Shown one piece after another: positions 7,603 through 15,757 of a stretch of 59,418 bases of DNA (positions are counted from its first letter, which is position 1; each line of letters opens with the position of its first letter). This stretch comes from Flavobacterium sp. (GTDB lineage Bacteria; Bacteroidota; Bacteroidia; Flavobacteriales; Flavobacteriaceae), in contig JASLDM010000043.1 of NCBI GenBank assembly GCA_030151565.1, positions 1 through 59,418 on the forward strand, read 5' to 3'. The position numbers and the translations under genes were made by a program. The notes below the pieces were generated by a model. That model was not told the origin of the DNA and made no database searches. It saw nothing but the letters and a program-made list of their open reading frames with translations.

Positions 7603-9231
7603 TTAAACTTGGATAACACCAAGATTAAAAGGTTTTTCAATAGGAGCTTGGTTTGCTGCTTCAATTCCCATAGAGATCCATTTACGGGTATCTAGAGGGT
7701 CAATGATAGCATCGGTCCAAAGCCTTGAAGCTGCGTAGTAAGGCGATACTTGATCGTCATAGCGCGCTTTAATTTTGTTGAATAATTCAGTCTCTTTTTC
7801 AGGAGTAATTGTTTCCCCTTTGGCTTTTAAAGAAGAAGCTTCAATTTGTAACAATACTTTTGCCGCTTGTGCACCACCCATTACTGCAAGTTCAGCACTT
7901 GGCCAAGCAAATATTAAACGAGGGTCATAAGCTTTACCACACATTGCGTAGTTACCTGCTCCGTAAGAGTTTCCAACAACAACTGTGAATTTAGGAACTA
8001 CAGAGTTACTAACAGCGTTTACCATTTTAGCACCGTCTTTAATAATTCCTCCGTGTTCTGATTTTGAACCAACCATAAATCCTGTAACATCTTGTAAGAA
8101 GATAAGAGGGATTTTTTTCTGGTTACAGTTTGCTATAAAACGAGTAGATTTGTCAGCAGAATCTGAGTAAATCACACCACCAAATTGCATTTCCCCTTTT
8201 TTGGTTTTAACAACTTTTCGTTGATTTGCAATAATTCCTACTGCCCAACCGTCGATGCGAGCATAACCAGTTATAATGGTTTGGCCATAACCAGCTTTAT
8301 ATTCTTCAAATTCAGAATTGTCTACAAGACGTTTGATGATTTCCATCATATCGTATTGTTCTGAACGAGCTTTAGGAAGAATACCGTAAATTTCATTAGG
8401 ATCTAAGGCTGGCTTTACTGGCTTGATTCTGTTGAAACCAGCTTTGTCGTAATCTCCAATTTTATCAACTATGTTTTTGATTGTATCTAAAGCATCTTTA
8501 TCGTCTTTTGCTTTATAATCTGTTACTCCAGAAATTTCACAGTGTGTAGTTGCTCCACCTAAAGTTTCATTGTCGATAGATTCACCAATAGCTGCTTTTA
8601 CCAAATAACTTCCTGCTAAGAATATACTTCCTGTTTTGTCAACAATTAGCGCTTCGTCACTCATAATAGGAAGATAAGCTCCTCCGGCAACACAGCTTCC
8701 CATAACGGCAGCAATTTGAGTAATTCCCATACTGCTCATCATAGCATTGTTTCTAAAAATACGACCAAAGTGCTCTTTATCTGGGAAAATTTCGTCTTGT
8801 AATGGAAGGTAAACACCTGCGCTATCTACTAAATAGATGATAGGAAGTCTGTTTTCCATAGCAATTTCTTGAGCTCTTAGGTTTTTCTTTGCTGTAATTG
8901 GAAACCAAGCGCCTGCTTTTACAGTTGCATCATTTGCAACAACAATACATTGTTTCCCTTTGATATATCCCATTTTTACAACAACGCCTCCTGAAGGGCA
9001 ACCTCCGTGCTCTGCATACATACCTTCGCCAACAAAGGCACCGATTTCAATGCTAGAAGCTTTGTCGTCTAATAGGTAATCAATTCGTTCTCTAGCTGTT
9101 AGTTTTCCTGCTGCGTGTAGTTTTTCAATTCTTTTTTCTCCTCCTCCAAGTTTTACTTGAGCGAGTTTATAGCGTAAGTCTGATAAAAGTAATTTGTTGT
9201 GATCTTCGTTTTTATTGAAGTTAATATCCAT
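7603..9231 (-). CDS. acyl-CoA carboxylase beta subunit (methylcrotonyl-CoA carboxylase-like)
   Basis: A 542-residue carboxyltransferase with the crotonase-like N and C halves. Motifs are GGCPSGGVVVKMGYIKGKQC, DSAGVYLPLQDEIFPDKEHF and MGSCVAGGAYLPIMSDEA in the first half, and GGVIYSDSADKSTRF, QDVTGFMVG and GAGNYAMCGKAYDPR in the second. The YLPxQ...FPDxxHFGRIF pattern is closer to the methylcrotonyl-CoA carboxylase beta subunit (leucine breakdown) than to propionyl-CoA carboxylase, but substrate is not certain. It moves the carboxyl group from biotin to an acyl-CoA. The biotin carboxylase/carrier subunit that it needs is not beside it. Confidence 0.88.
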   Translation of the reverse strand: MDINFNKNEDHNKLLLSDLRYKLAQVKLGGGEKRIEKLHAAGKLTARERIDYLLDDKASSIEIGAFVGEGMYAEHGGCPSGGVVVKMGYIKGKQCIVVANDATVKAGAWFPITAKKNLRAQEIAMENRLPIIYLVDSAGVYLPLQDEIFPDKEHFGRIFRNNAMMSSMGITQIAAVMGSCVAGGAYLPIMSDEALIVDKTGSIFLAGSYLVKAAIGESIDNETLGGATTHCEISGVTDYKAKDDKDALDTIKNIVDKIGDYDKAGFNRIKPVKPALDPNEIYGILPKARSEQYDMMEIIKRLVDNSEFEEYKAGYGQTIITGYARIDGWAVGIIANQRKVVKTKKGEMQFGGVIYSDSADKSTRFIANCNQKKIPLIFLQDVTGFMVGSKSEHGGIIKDGAKMVNAVSNSVVPKFTVVVGNSYGAGNYAMCGKAYDPRLIFAWPSAELAVMGGAQAAKVLLQIEASSLKAKGETITPEKETELFNKIKARYDDQVSPYYAASRLWTDAIIDPLDTRKWISMGIEAANQAPIEKPFNLGVIQV

Positions 9232-9371
9232 AATTGCTTAAGTTGTTTCTGATTGTATACGTTCGCTAAAATACAAAAAGGTTTGAAATATACGAGTAAA
9301 AAGAAAAGGGTTTAATTTAACTAGGAAACGAAGAATTAACATTTAGGAAACATTCAGTAGTATTAAGTTCC

Positions 9372-9379
9372 TAAATTTG
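9372..9379 (+). promoter_or_regulatory. predicted -7 box for the DUF47-pit operon
   Basis: TAAATTTG fits TAnnTTTG exactly and lies 22 bases before the DUF47 start codon. A -33 element is not clear. Confidence 0.4.
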
Positions 9380-9401
9380 CCTGATTTTTTAAAAAACGGA
9401 A

Positions 9402-10046
9402 ATGACATTAAATACAATTTTTCAATTTATGGTTCCGAAGGATAAAACATTTTATCCTTTGTTTGAGCAATTGGCACAACGATTAAACCTTTTGGCGGAA
9501 GCTTTGCATGAAGGGGTTTATGTTTCAGGAAAAGAACGTGACGCTTATTTTAAACAAGTGGAGGTTTTGAAAGGAGATATAGAGAATGTTGCGCAACAGA
9601 TTCGCATTGAGTTAGGTCGTAATTTTATTACACCTTTTGATCGTGAGGATATTCATTATCTCAGCATTGCTTTGGACGGGGTGGCTGATTTTATGAATGA
9701 AGCGGCTAGTAGAATGCGTTTGTATCACGTAGAAAAAATCACAAAATCTATTCGTAAACTTACTGAAGTAAATCTAGAAGCTTGTCAGCAAATCGGAACA
9801 GCTATTCGCTATTTGAAAGACATGAATAATTTAGACAAGATTTCGAATTGCTGTAACGCTATTAATAAACTGGAAGTCAAGGCTGATAAAATCTATGATA
9901 AGGCTGTTGCTGATTTGTTTGAGAATGAGGTAGATGCTAAGGAGATTATTAAGTATAAGGAAGTGCTTTCTTCTTTGGAAATGGCCTCAGACCGTTGTCG
10001 TAAAGTATCGAAAGTATTGGAGACGATTACAGTTAAATACGCTTAA
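9402..10046 (+). CDS. DUF47 (PhoU-like) phosphate transport accessory protein
   Basis: A 214-residue all-helical protein that opens with IFQFMVPKDKTFYPLFEQLA, typical of DUF47/PhoU-divergent proteins. Acidic and basic heptads match the PhoU-type helical bundle that carries metal-binding E/DxxxD motifs. DUF47 proteins are encoded beside low-affinity phosphate transporters and are thought to tune Pit activity from the cytoplasmic side. The stop codon is 7 bases before the pit ATG, so the two genes surely share a transcript. The leader is purine-rich with no true Shine-Dalgarno sequence. Confidence 0.9.
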   Translation: MTLNTIFQFMVPKDKTFYPLFEQLAQRLNLLAEALHEGVYVSGKERDAYFKQVEVLKGDIENVAQQIRIELGRNFITPFDREDIHYLSIALDGVADFMNEAASRMRLYHVEKITKSIRKLTEVNLEACQQIGTAIRYLKDMNNLDKISNCCNAINKLEVKADKIYDKAVADLFENEVDAKEIIKYKEVLSSLEMASDRCRKVSKVLETITVKYA

Positions 10047-10053
10047 TTTATAG

Positions 10054-11133
10054 ATGGATTTTACTCTTTTAATTATAATTATAGTTTTAGCATTAGGCTT
10101 TGACTATATAAATGGTTTTCACGATGCAGCCAATTCCATCGCTACTATTGTTGCAACAAAAGTATTGACTCCTTTTCAGGCGGTGCTTTGGGCGGCTTTC
10201 TTCAACTTTATGGCTTACTTTATATCTAAATATTATATTGGTGAGTTTAAAATTGGAAACACTATTGCGAAGTCTATTGATGAGCAGTTTATTACACTTG
10301 AGGTGATTTTAGCAGGATTGGTAGCAGCTATTATTTGGAATTTAGCTACTTGGAAGTTGGGTATACCTTCTTCATCTTCACATACTTTATTAGGCGGATT
10401 TATCGGAGCTGCTTTAGCGCACGCAGGTGCTTTTTCAGCAGTAGTTAATGGTGAAACGATACATGTTATTAACTATGTAAAGGTAGTTCCTACATTTTTG
10501 TTTATTTTTTTAGCGCCATTATTGGGATTAATTGTCGCGTATTTGATCACTGTTTTGATTATGCATCTTTGTAAACGCGCTAATCCACATCGTGCAGAAA
10601 AATGGTTTAAGAAATTGCAATTGGTTTCTTCCGCTTTATTTAGTTTGGGACACGGGGGGAATGATGCTCAAAAAGTAATGGGGATTATTGGTGCAGCTGT
10701 GATTTGTTATCATATGAATATTTCGGATCCAGCTTATCTTGCCTTGGATAGTGGTAGTCGTTTTGCTTATTTTGTAGATCATTGGTATTGGGTACCTTTG
10801 GCTTCCTTTGTTTTTATTGCTTTGGGGACACTTTCGGGGGGATGGAAAATTGTAAAAACAATGGGGACTAAAATTACCAAGGTAACTCCCTTGGAGGGCG
10901 TAGCGGCTGAAACAGCAGGTGCAATCACGCTATATGCTACAGAGCATATGGGGATTCCGGTGTCTACTACTCATACGATTACGGGGTCGATAATCGGGGT
11001 TGGTATCACGAAACGAATTTCTGCAGTACGTTGGGGAATTACTATTAAGCTTTTATGGGCTTGGATTTTAACGATACCTGTATCTGCGTTAATTGCTGGA
11101 ATTGTGTACTATATTTTGCGTTTTTTTATGTAG
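10054..11133 (+). CDS. pit: inorganic phosphate transporter, Pit family
   Basis: A 359-residue polytopic membrane protein with the two PiT repeat signatures: GFDYINGFHDAANSIATIVA near the N terminus and LFSLGHGGNDAQKVMG after the central loop. A further pair of matching segments, GIPSSSSHTLLGG and GIPVSTTHTITGS, shows the internal duplication. Pit carriers take up metal-phosphate complexes with protons or sodium. It lies directly after the DUF47 gene and is followed by a strong terminator, making a two-gene phosphate uptake operon. Confidence 0.95.
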   Translation: MDFTLLIIIIVLALGFDYINGFHDAANSIATIVATKVLTPFQAVLWAAFFNFMAYFISKYYIGEFKIGNTIAKSIDEQFITLEVILAGLVAAIIWNLATWKLGIPSSSSHTLLGGFIGAALAHAGAFSAVVNGETIHVINYVKVVPTFLFIFLAPLLGLIVAYLITVLIMHLCKRANPHRAEKWFKKLQLVSSALFSLGHGGNDAQKVMGIIGAAVICYHMNISDPAYLALDSGSRFAYFVDHWYWVPLASFVFIALGTLSGGWKIVKTMGTKITKVTPLEGVAAETAGAITLYATEHMGIPVSTTHTITGSIIGVGITKRISAVRWGITIKLLWAWILTIPVSALIAGIVYYILRFFM

Positions 11134-11158
11134 ACTAATGTTCCTAAATTTATAATAG

Positions 11159-11190
11159 AAAACGGCAACTTGTTAAGTTGCCGTTTTTTT
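11159..11190 (+). terminator. bidirectional terminator between pit and prfB
   Basis: Arms AAAACGGCAACTT and AAGTTGCCGTTTT with a GTT loop, then T residues on the plus strand. The distal end touches the prfB stop codon, so the hairpin serves both convergent transcripts. Confidence 0.9.
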
Positions 11191-12287
11191 ATTCTTCTTC
11201 TTGTTGTCCCATCATCATTAGGTAGGCTTTTAAGAAAGGATCAATTTCTCCATTCATTACAGAGTCAACATCTGTAGATTCTTGTTGAGTTCTTACGTCT
11301 TTTACTAGTTTATAGGGATGCATCACGTAATTACGGATTTGTGATCCCCATTCAATTTTCTTTTTACTCGCTTCAATTTCGTCACGCATAGCTTGTCTTT
11401 TCTTTAGCTCAATCTCGTATAATTGAGATTTTAAAAGTTGCATAGCTTTCGTTTTATTGTCTAATTGCGAACGGGTTTCAGAGTTCTCAATAATAATTCC
11501 TGTAGGATGGTGACGTAGGCGAACTGCAGTTTCTACCTTATTTACATTTTGACCTCCAGCACCACTTGAACGCATTGTTTCCCAAGAAATGTCAGCAGGG
11601 CTAATTTCAATATGAATACTATCATCTGCTAGTGGATATACATATACAGATACGAAAGAGGTGTGTCTTTTAGCATTACTGTCGAAAGGCGAAATACGAA
11701 CCAATCGGTGTACGCCGTTTTCTCCTTTTAAATAGCCAAAAGAAAACTCGCCATCAAACTCCAAAGTTACTGTTTTTACTCCAGCAACTTCACCTTCTTG
11801 GAAGTTGAGTTCTTTGACTTTATAGCCATTTTTCTCTCCCCACATAATATACATTCGCATCAGCATTGATGCCCAATCACAACTTTCGGTTCCTCCGGCT
11901 CCAGCGGTAATCTGTAAAACGGCACTTAGGTTGTCTCCTTCGTCAGAAAGCATGTTTTTGAACTCTAAGTCCTCAACGATTTCTAATGTTTTTTGATATT
12001 GCTCCACAACTTCATCTTCACTAACATCTCCTTCGTTAAAAAACTCGATAAGGATTTGTAATTCTTCTAAATTTGCTTTTGCATTTTCATAGCCTTCCAC
12101 CCATTTTTTTTTGGATCTCAGGTTCTTAACGATTACTTCTGCCTCTTTAGCATTGTTCCAAAAATCAGGTGCAAAGGTCTTTTCTTCCTCGTTGGTAATC
12201 TCAATTAGTTTCTTATCGACGTCAAAGATACCTCCTTAACGCACCAAGGCGATCAATAATATCCTTCTGTTGTTCTGTGTTTACCAT
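11189..12287 (-). CDS. prfB: peptide chain release factor 2, with programmed +1 frameshift
   Basis: RF2 releases peptides at UAA and UGA. Translation starts at the ATG ending at 12287, runs 21 codons to Leu (CTT, 12227-12225), meets an in-frame TGA (12224-12222), and resumes in the +1 frame at GAC (12223-12221). The two parts give 21 + 344 = 365 residues, the same length as E. coli RF2. The stop-recognition tripeptide region RISPFDSNAK and the catalytic SGAGGQNVNK (GGQ) are both present. A naive call from the GTG at 12100 would lose the first 62 or so residues. The slip site is listed separately. Confidence 0.97.
12221..12236 (-). promoter_or_regulatory. prfB +1 programmed frameshift site
   Basis: The minus strand reads AGGAGGTATCTTTGAC: an internal Shine-Dalgarno-like AGGAGG, three bases, the slippery CTT codon, the UGA stop and a C. 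This is the same layout as the classic E. coli site. When RF2 is scarce, the slow UGA lets the ribosome slip from CUU to UUU and make more RF2, a negative feedback loop. Confidence 0.95.
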
Positions 12288-12335
12288 AATTTTTAATACA
12301 TTTATAGCGACAAAAATACTTATTCCTTTTTATTT

Positions 12336-13361
12336 ATGGAAATTAATTTAATAAGCGATACGGTTACCAAGCCAACAGCAGAGATGTTGAGCTATATGAT
12401 GAAGGCAAGAGTTGGTGATGATGTGTATAAACAAGACGGAAGTACTAATGAGCTAGAGCAGGCTGTAGCTGAATTGTTTGGTATGGAAGCAGCTTTGTTT
12501 TTTCCTTCTGGTACAATGGCAAACCAAGTAGCTATAAAACTACATACGCAACCGGGAGAACAACTGATTTGCGATAAAACTTCACATATTTGTAACTATG
12601 AATCAGGTGGGCCTGCTTTTCATAGTGGTGTTACTTGCGCAATGATCGATGGAAATCGTGGGAGAATTACAGCAGAACAAATTGAAGAAGTATATACTGA
12701 TGCTTCAAATGTTCATTATCCCGAAACTACTTTGGTTTGTATTGAAAATACAACAAACAAAGGAGGAGGGGCTTGTTATGATATGAAAGAGTTGGAGAAG
12801 ATCAAACAAGTTTGTGATAACTTGGGAGTAAAACTTCATTTGGATGGAGCACGTTTATGGAATGCGCTTGTGGCTAAACAATTGCATCCTAGACAGTTTG
12901 GTGCTTTGTTTGATACCATTTCTGTTTGTTTTTCTAAAGGATTAGGTGCTCCTGTAGGATCTGTGCTTTTAGGAAGTAAAAAGGACATTGCTAAAGCTAC
13001 TCGTTTACGTAAATTGATGGGAGGTGGCATGCGCCAATCTGGTTTTTTAGCTGCGGCAGCTCTTTACGCTTTAAAGAATAACGTGAGTAGATTGCAACGC
13101 GATCATTACCGTGCAAAGCAAATTGAATTGTTGCTAGGAAAGAAAGCTTGGATTAAAGAGGTGTATCCAGTTCAAACTAATATTGTGATTTTTTCATTGA
13201 AGGAGCCGTATACTTCTAAATATTTATTAGAAAAGCTAAATCAAAAAAACATCTTGATTAGTGAAATGGGGGAAGGATTGTTGCGATTGGTAACGCATCT
13301 TGATTATAGGGAGGTGATGCACGAATATGTATTAGAAACATTAACTAACTTAGAGTTATAA
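12336..13361 (+). CDS. ltaE: low-specificity L-threonine aldolase
   Basis: A 341-residue PLP enzyme of fold type I that splits L-threonine or allo-threonine to glycine and acetaldehyde. The start NLISDTVTKPTAEMLSYM is diagnostic. HLDGARLWNAL carries the PLP-ring Asp and phosphate-site residues, and SVCFSKGLGAPVGS contains the Schiff-base lysine (SKGLG). ALFFPSGTMANQVAI is the cofactor phosphate loop. It is divergent from prfB with about 48 bases between start codons and is followed by its own terminator. Confidence 0.93.
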   Translation: MEINLISDTVTKPTAEMLSYMMKARVGDDVYKQDGSTNELEQAVAELFGMEAALFFPSGTMANQVAIKLHTQPGEQLICDKTSHICNYESGGPAFHSGVTCAMIDGNRGRITAEQIEEVYTDASNVHYPETTLVCIENTTNKGGGACYDMKELEKIKQVCDNLGVKLHLDGARLWNALVAKQLHPRQFGALFDTISVCFSKGLGAPVGSVLLGSKKDIAKATRLRKLMGGGMRQSGFLAAAALYALKNNVSRLQRDHYRAKQIELLLGKKAWIKEVYPVQTNIVIFSLKEPYTSKYLLEKLNQKNILISEMGEGLLRLVTHLDYREVMHEYVLETLTNLEL

Positions 13362-13366
13362 TATTT

Positions 13367-13395
13367 AGCCACCTCAAACGAGGTGGCTTTTTTTG
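13367..13395 (+). terminator. terminator of the threonine aldolase gene
   Basis: AGCCACCTC and GAGGTGGCT form a GC-rich stem with an AAAC loop, followed by seven T. A clear Rho-independent terminator. Confidence 0.92.
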
Positions 13396-13434
13396 AAAGA
13401 CTTTTACTCGGCTGTTATATTTTATTTAAATAAT

Positions 13435-13464
13435 TTTGTAATATGACAAAAAGCAGTATTTTTG
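13435..13464 (+). promoter_or_regulatory. predicted promoter of the small membrane protein
   Basis: TTTG at 13435-13438, an 18-base spacer and TATTTTTG at 13457-13464 fit the Bacteroidota -33/-7 pattern well. The start codon is 19 bases downstream. This is the cleanest promoter match in the window. Confidence 0.6.
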
Positions 13465-13483
13465 TTTAGATTTAATTTAAATT

Positions 13484-13795
13484 ATGGAAAAGTTAAAACA
13501 ACGCTGGGGAGTGAAGTCGAATTTTGATTTGACAATTATATTTATTGTGTTTGCGATTACGGGGTCTACAGCATCTTATGTAACCAAGCCTATATTGTCT
13601 TTCTTGGGTATTTTTCCAGATGGTTTTCATCCAATTGTCTATTGGATGTTGAGAATTGGGTTGATTCTTCCTGTTTATAAAGTTTTGTTATTGTTTTTTG
13701 GAACATTATTCGGACAACGTGTGTTTTTCTGGAACTTTGTCAAAAAAATGTTGACCGCTATGGGTATGGGGTTTCTTTATAGAATTTCTAATTAG
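13484..13795 (+). CDS. small inner-membrane protein (DUF6787-like)
   Basis: A 103-residue protein that begins MEKLKQRWGVKSNFDLTII. It has two or three hydrophobic segments, around residues 17-33, 50-72 and 80-97. The opening KxRWGVKSNxxL and the ITGSTAS turn resemble the small flavobacterial family DUF6787, an attribution from memory of the pattern. No catalytic residues are evident and its role is unknown. Its stop overlaps the end of the convergent methylase gene by 8 bases. Confidence 0.75.
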   Translation: MEKLKQRWGVKSNFDLTIIFIVFAITGSTASYVTKPILSFLGIFPDGFHPIVYWMLRIGLILPVYKVLLLFFGTLFGQRVFFWNFVKKMLTAMGMGFLYRISN

Positions 13796-14513
13796 TTTTA
13801 TGAATAATAAAAATACAAGGTCTTTTGTGTAAATCGACTTTGTTTTTCTTCCATTGTGCAGCTGTTTTTGTCTGTATAAATTCTGATTCTAAAGTTATAT
13901 CACAAGCAACACAAATTTGAGTTTGTGGACTTAGAATTTGAGTTAAATCTTCTAATAACTGATTGTTTCGATAAGGTGTTTCTATAAAAAGTTGGGATTG
14001 ATTTCGCTCTAACGAGAGACGTTCTAATTGTTTTAATGTGTTTTTCTTATCAGATTTATCAATTGGTAAGTAACCATTAAAGGCGAAACTTTGTCCATTC
14101 ATTCCTGAAGCCATCAAAGATAAAAGGATAGAGGATGGGCCTACTAAAGGTACCACTTTTATGTTTTTTTCGTGTGCTAGTTTTACAATTACTGCACCCG
14201 GGTCAGCTACACCTGGGCAACCAGCGTCACTCATTAATCCAATGCTTTTCCCTTCTAATAAAGGGGCTAAAAAGCTCCTATGTTCGCTTACTTCTGTATG
14301 TTTGTTTAAAGAGAATAAAGTTAATTCTGATTGCTTTTTATCCGGGCAAATACTTTTTATAAATTTGCGAGCTACTTTTTCATTTTCAACAATAAAAGTA
14401 TCCATCAAGTCAACGGCTCTTTGTACGGTTTGAGGTAAAACATCGTTTGGATTGTTGTCTCCTAAAGTGATTGGTATTAAATATAGTGTTCCGTATGTAG
14501 CGGTTGTTTGCAT
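13788..14513 (-). CDS. RsmI-like SAM-dependent methyltransferase (tetrapyrrole methylase fold)
   Basis: A 241-residue protein with the features of the COG0313 group: GTLYLIPITLGDN at the start, GLMSDAGCPGVADPGA, VVPLVGPSSILLSLMASGMN and FAFNGYLPIDK. RsmI methylates the 2'-OH of C1402 in 16S rRNA. This member is shorter than the usual 270-290 residues and departs from it near the N terminus (ITLGDNN in place of the usual TPIGNLxD). It may therefore be a Bacteroidota paralogue with a different target. It is a single gene reading toward the DUF6787-like gene. Confidence 0.78.
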   Translation of the reverse strand: MQTTATYGTLYLIPITLGDNNPNDVLPQTVQRAVDLMDTFIVENEKVARKFIKSICPDKKQSELTLFSLNKHTEVSEHRSFLAPLLEGKSIGLMSDAGCPGVADPGAVIVKLAHEKNIKVVPLVGPSSILLSLMASGMNGQSFAFNGYLPIDKSDKKNTLKQLERLSLERNQSQLFIETPYRNNQLLEDLTQILSPQTQICVACDITLESEFIQTKTAAQWKKNKVDLHKRPCIFIIHKTN

Positions 14514-14796
14514 GTTTTTATTTTTTGTAAAAATACTATTATTAAGCCGTTTTGTAAAGTGATTTTGTAAATATAAGAGTCATTTACTTTTGATTCAAGA
14601 AAGCATTTCTTGGGTTGAGATAATTAGGGTAGTTAGATAATAAATCCTTTACACTCGATTTGAGTTAATTTAGGATCAGTTGTAAAAGTTGGGGACTAAA
14701 CTAAAATCTGCTTAGGATGATTATTTTCACCTCATTTAAGCATAGCATTAGTTTATGTAGTGCTGCTTTTTTAACAATTAATTGATTGGTTTTTGT

Positions 14797-14892
14797 TCAA
14801 GGCAAGTATCATAGATGTTCGGAAATTAGCCTTTTTTCGAACGTTTTTGGTAGGAGAGTGGTAGAAGGTGTGTGAGCTAGTATTGATGCAAG
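14797..14892 (+). repeat. dispersed intergenic repeat, copy B
   Basis: The partner of 1229-1336, in the same orientation. Shared blocks in order are CATAGAYGYTCGGAAA, CTTTTTT, CGAA, TTTGGTA, GTGGTA.AAGGTG and a final CAAG. In this copy GTTCG and CGAAC can pair around the T-rich centre, as the TCGAG-type arms do in copy A, so the stem seems kept while the bases changed. The function is unknown. Confidence 0.6.
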
Positions 14893-14963
14893 TTTGAGAT
14901 GGCTGAAAGAGTTAAATGTGTCGGAAAATGATGTTTAAATATTTTGACAATGGTATCAAACCA

Positions 14964-15236
14964 TTAACCTAGTTTTGTCATCGCTATTTCTTTTACTTTG
15001 TTTCTAAGGGATTTCGGTGATTTTAATAGATCTTCTATTATAATTTCTGACTTAGAGGTAATGTTGGTGTTCAATTGTTCTATAGACAATAAAACTTCGT
15101 CTATCGATAGGTTTTCTTTTATATTCTCGCGGTAAACTAGGCAATCTTAGGTATCCGTTATTTTTTTAAGGACTCCGAAAACTTAGTTGTCCTATTTGTT
15201 CTTTTAGCAATTCCTCCCTAACTTTTATTTTTGTTC
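14964..15236 (-). pseudogene. remnant of a protein-coding gene, family unknown
   Basis: On the minus strand a frame of about 60 codons ends at the stop 14966-14964. It has strongly coding-like composition, with ENLSIDEVLLSIEQLNTN, then IIIEDLLKSPKSLRNKVKE and a terminal MTKLG. Upstream, in the frame one base over, lies KVREELLKEQIGQLSFRSP, interrupted by a TAA, then NNGYLRLPSLPRE, which joins the second part if one frameshift is assumed. There is no start codon and no intact frame. I do not recognise the parent family. The pattern (stop plus frameshift, still-readable helices) suggests fairly recent decay. Confidence 0.5.
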
Positions 15237-15268
15237 CTTATTGTAGTGTAATCAGAAATAGGGGTAAT

Positions 15269-15297
15269 AAAAAAGCAAAGAGGATTTCTTTGCTTTT
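15269..15297 (-). terminator. terminator of the dnaA-phosphatase operon
   Basis: AAAAGCAAAG pairs with CTTTGCTTTT around an AGGATTT loop. On the minus strand the stem is followed by TTATTACC. It overlaps the phosphatase stop codon by two bases. Confidence 0.75.
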
Positions 15298-15757
15298 ATT
15301 GATTTGTAAGTTTGTTCGCTATTTGAGTACAAGCTTTATCTAAAAGTTGGAATACGTTTTCGAATCCATCATCTCCGCCGTAATAAGGATCTGGAACTTC
15401 TTTGTTGGTGCTTGGGTCGATCTCATTTAAAATGAGTTTTACTTTCTGAATAGCTTCTGTTGTTGTGGCTAATTTAACAACGTTTTCATAATTTGATTTA
15501 TCCATAACGTAGATGTGGTCAAATATTTCAAAATCAGCCATTTTAAATTGTCTTGCTCGTTGAGCAGTTAAATCTATTCCGTGTTTTTTTGCGATTGCAA
15601 TTGAACGTTTATCGGGCTGTTCGCCTGCATGCCAAGCTCCAGTTCCAGCAGAATCTATTAAAAAAGAGCTATGAGGTAGCTTGCTCTTTAGAATTCCTTC
15701 TGCTAATGGTGATCTGCATATGTTGCCTAAGCAAACCATCAAAACTTTAGTTTTCAT
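15296..15757 (-). CDS. low molecular weight protein-tyrosine phosphatase
   Basis: A 153-residue cytoplasmic phosphatase. The P-loop VCLGNICRSP near residues 8-17 gives the CX5R active site, and PDPYYGG near residue 122 carries the general-acid Asp. Members remove phosphate from tyrosine on proteins; in bacteria they are often tied to capsule export or stress, but no such genes are near. Its ATG overlaps the dnaA stop as TAATG, implying translational coupling with dnaA. This order recurs in flavobacteria as far as I recall. Confidence 0.92.
   Translation of the reverse strand: MKTKVLMVCLGNICRSPLAEGILKSKLPHSSFLIDSAGTGAWHAGEQPDKRSIAIAKKHGIDLTAQRARQFKMADFEIFDHIYVMDKSNYENVVKLATTTEAIQKVKLILNEIDPSTNKEVPDPYYGGDDGFENVFQLLDKACTQIANKLTNQ

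Larger units (their letters stand above)
14514..15295. other. gene-free region of about 780 bp
   Basis: It contains a small hairpin CAAGAAA-GCA-TTTCTTG at 14596-14612, the second copy of the dispersed repeat (14797-14892), a decayed gene on the minus strand (about 14964-15236) and the terminator of the phosphatase gene (15269-15297). No intact gene, tRNA or mobile element is seen. Confidence 0.55.

Noticed and set aside
11189..12100. prfB called from the GTG at 12100
   Set aside because: The upstream frame holds the conserved RF2 N terminus joined through a programmed +1 frameshift.
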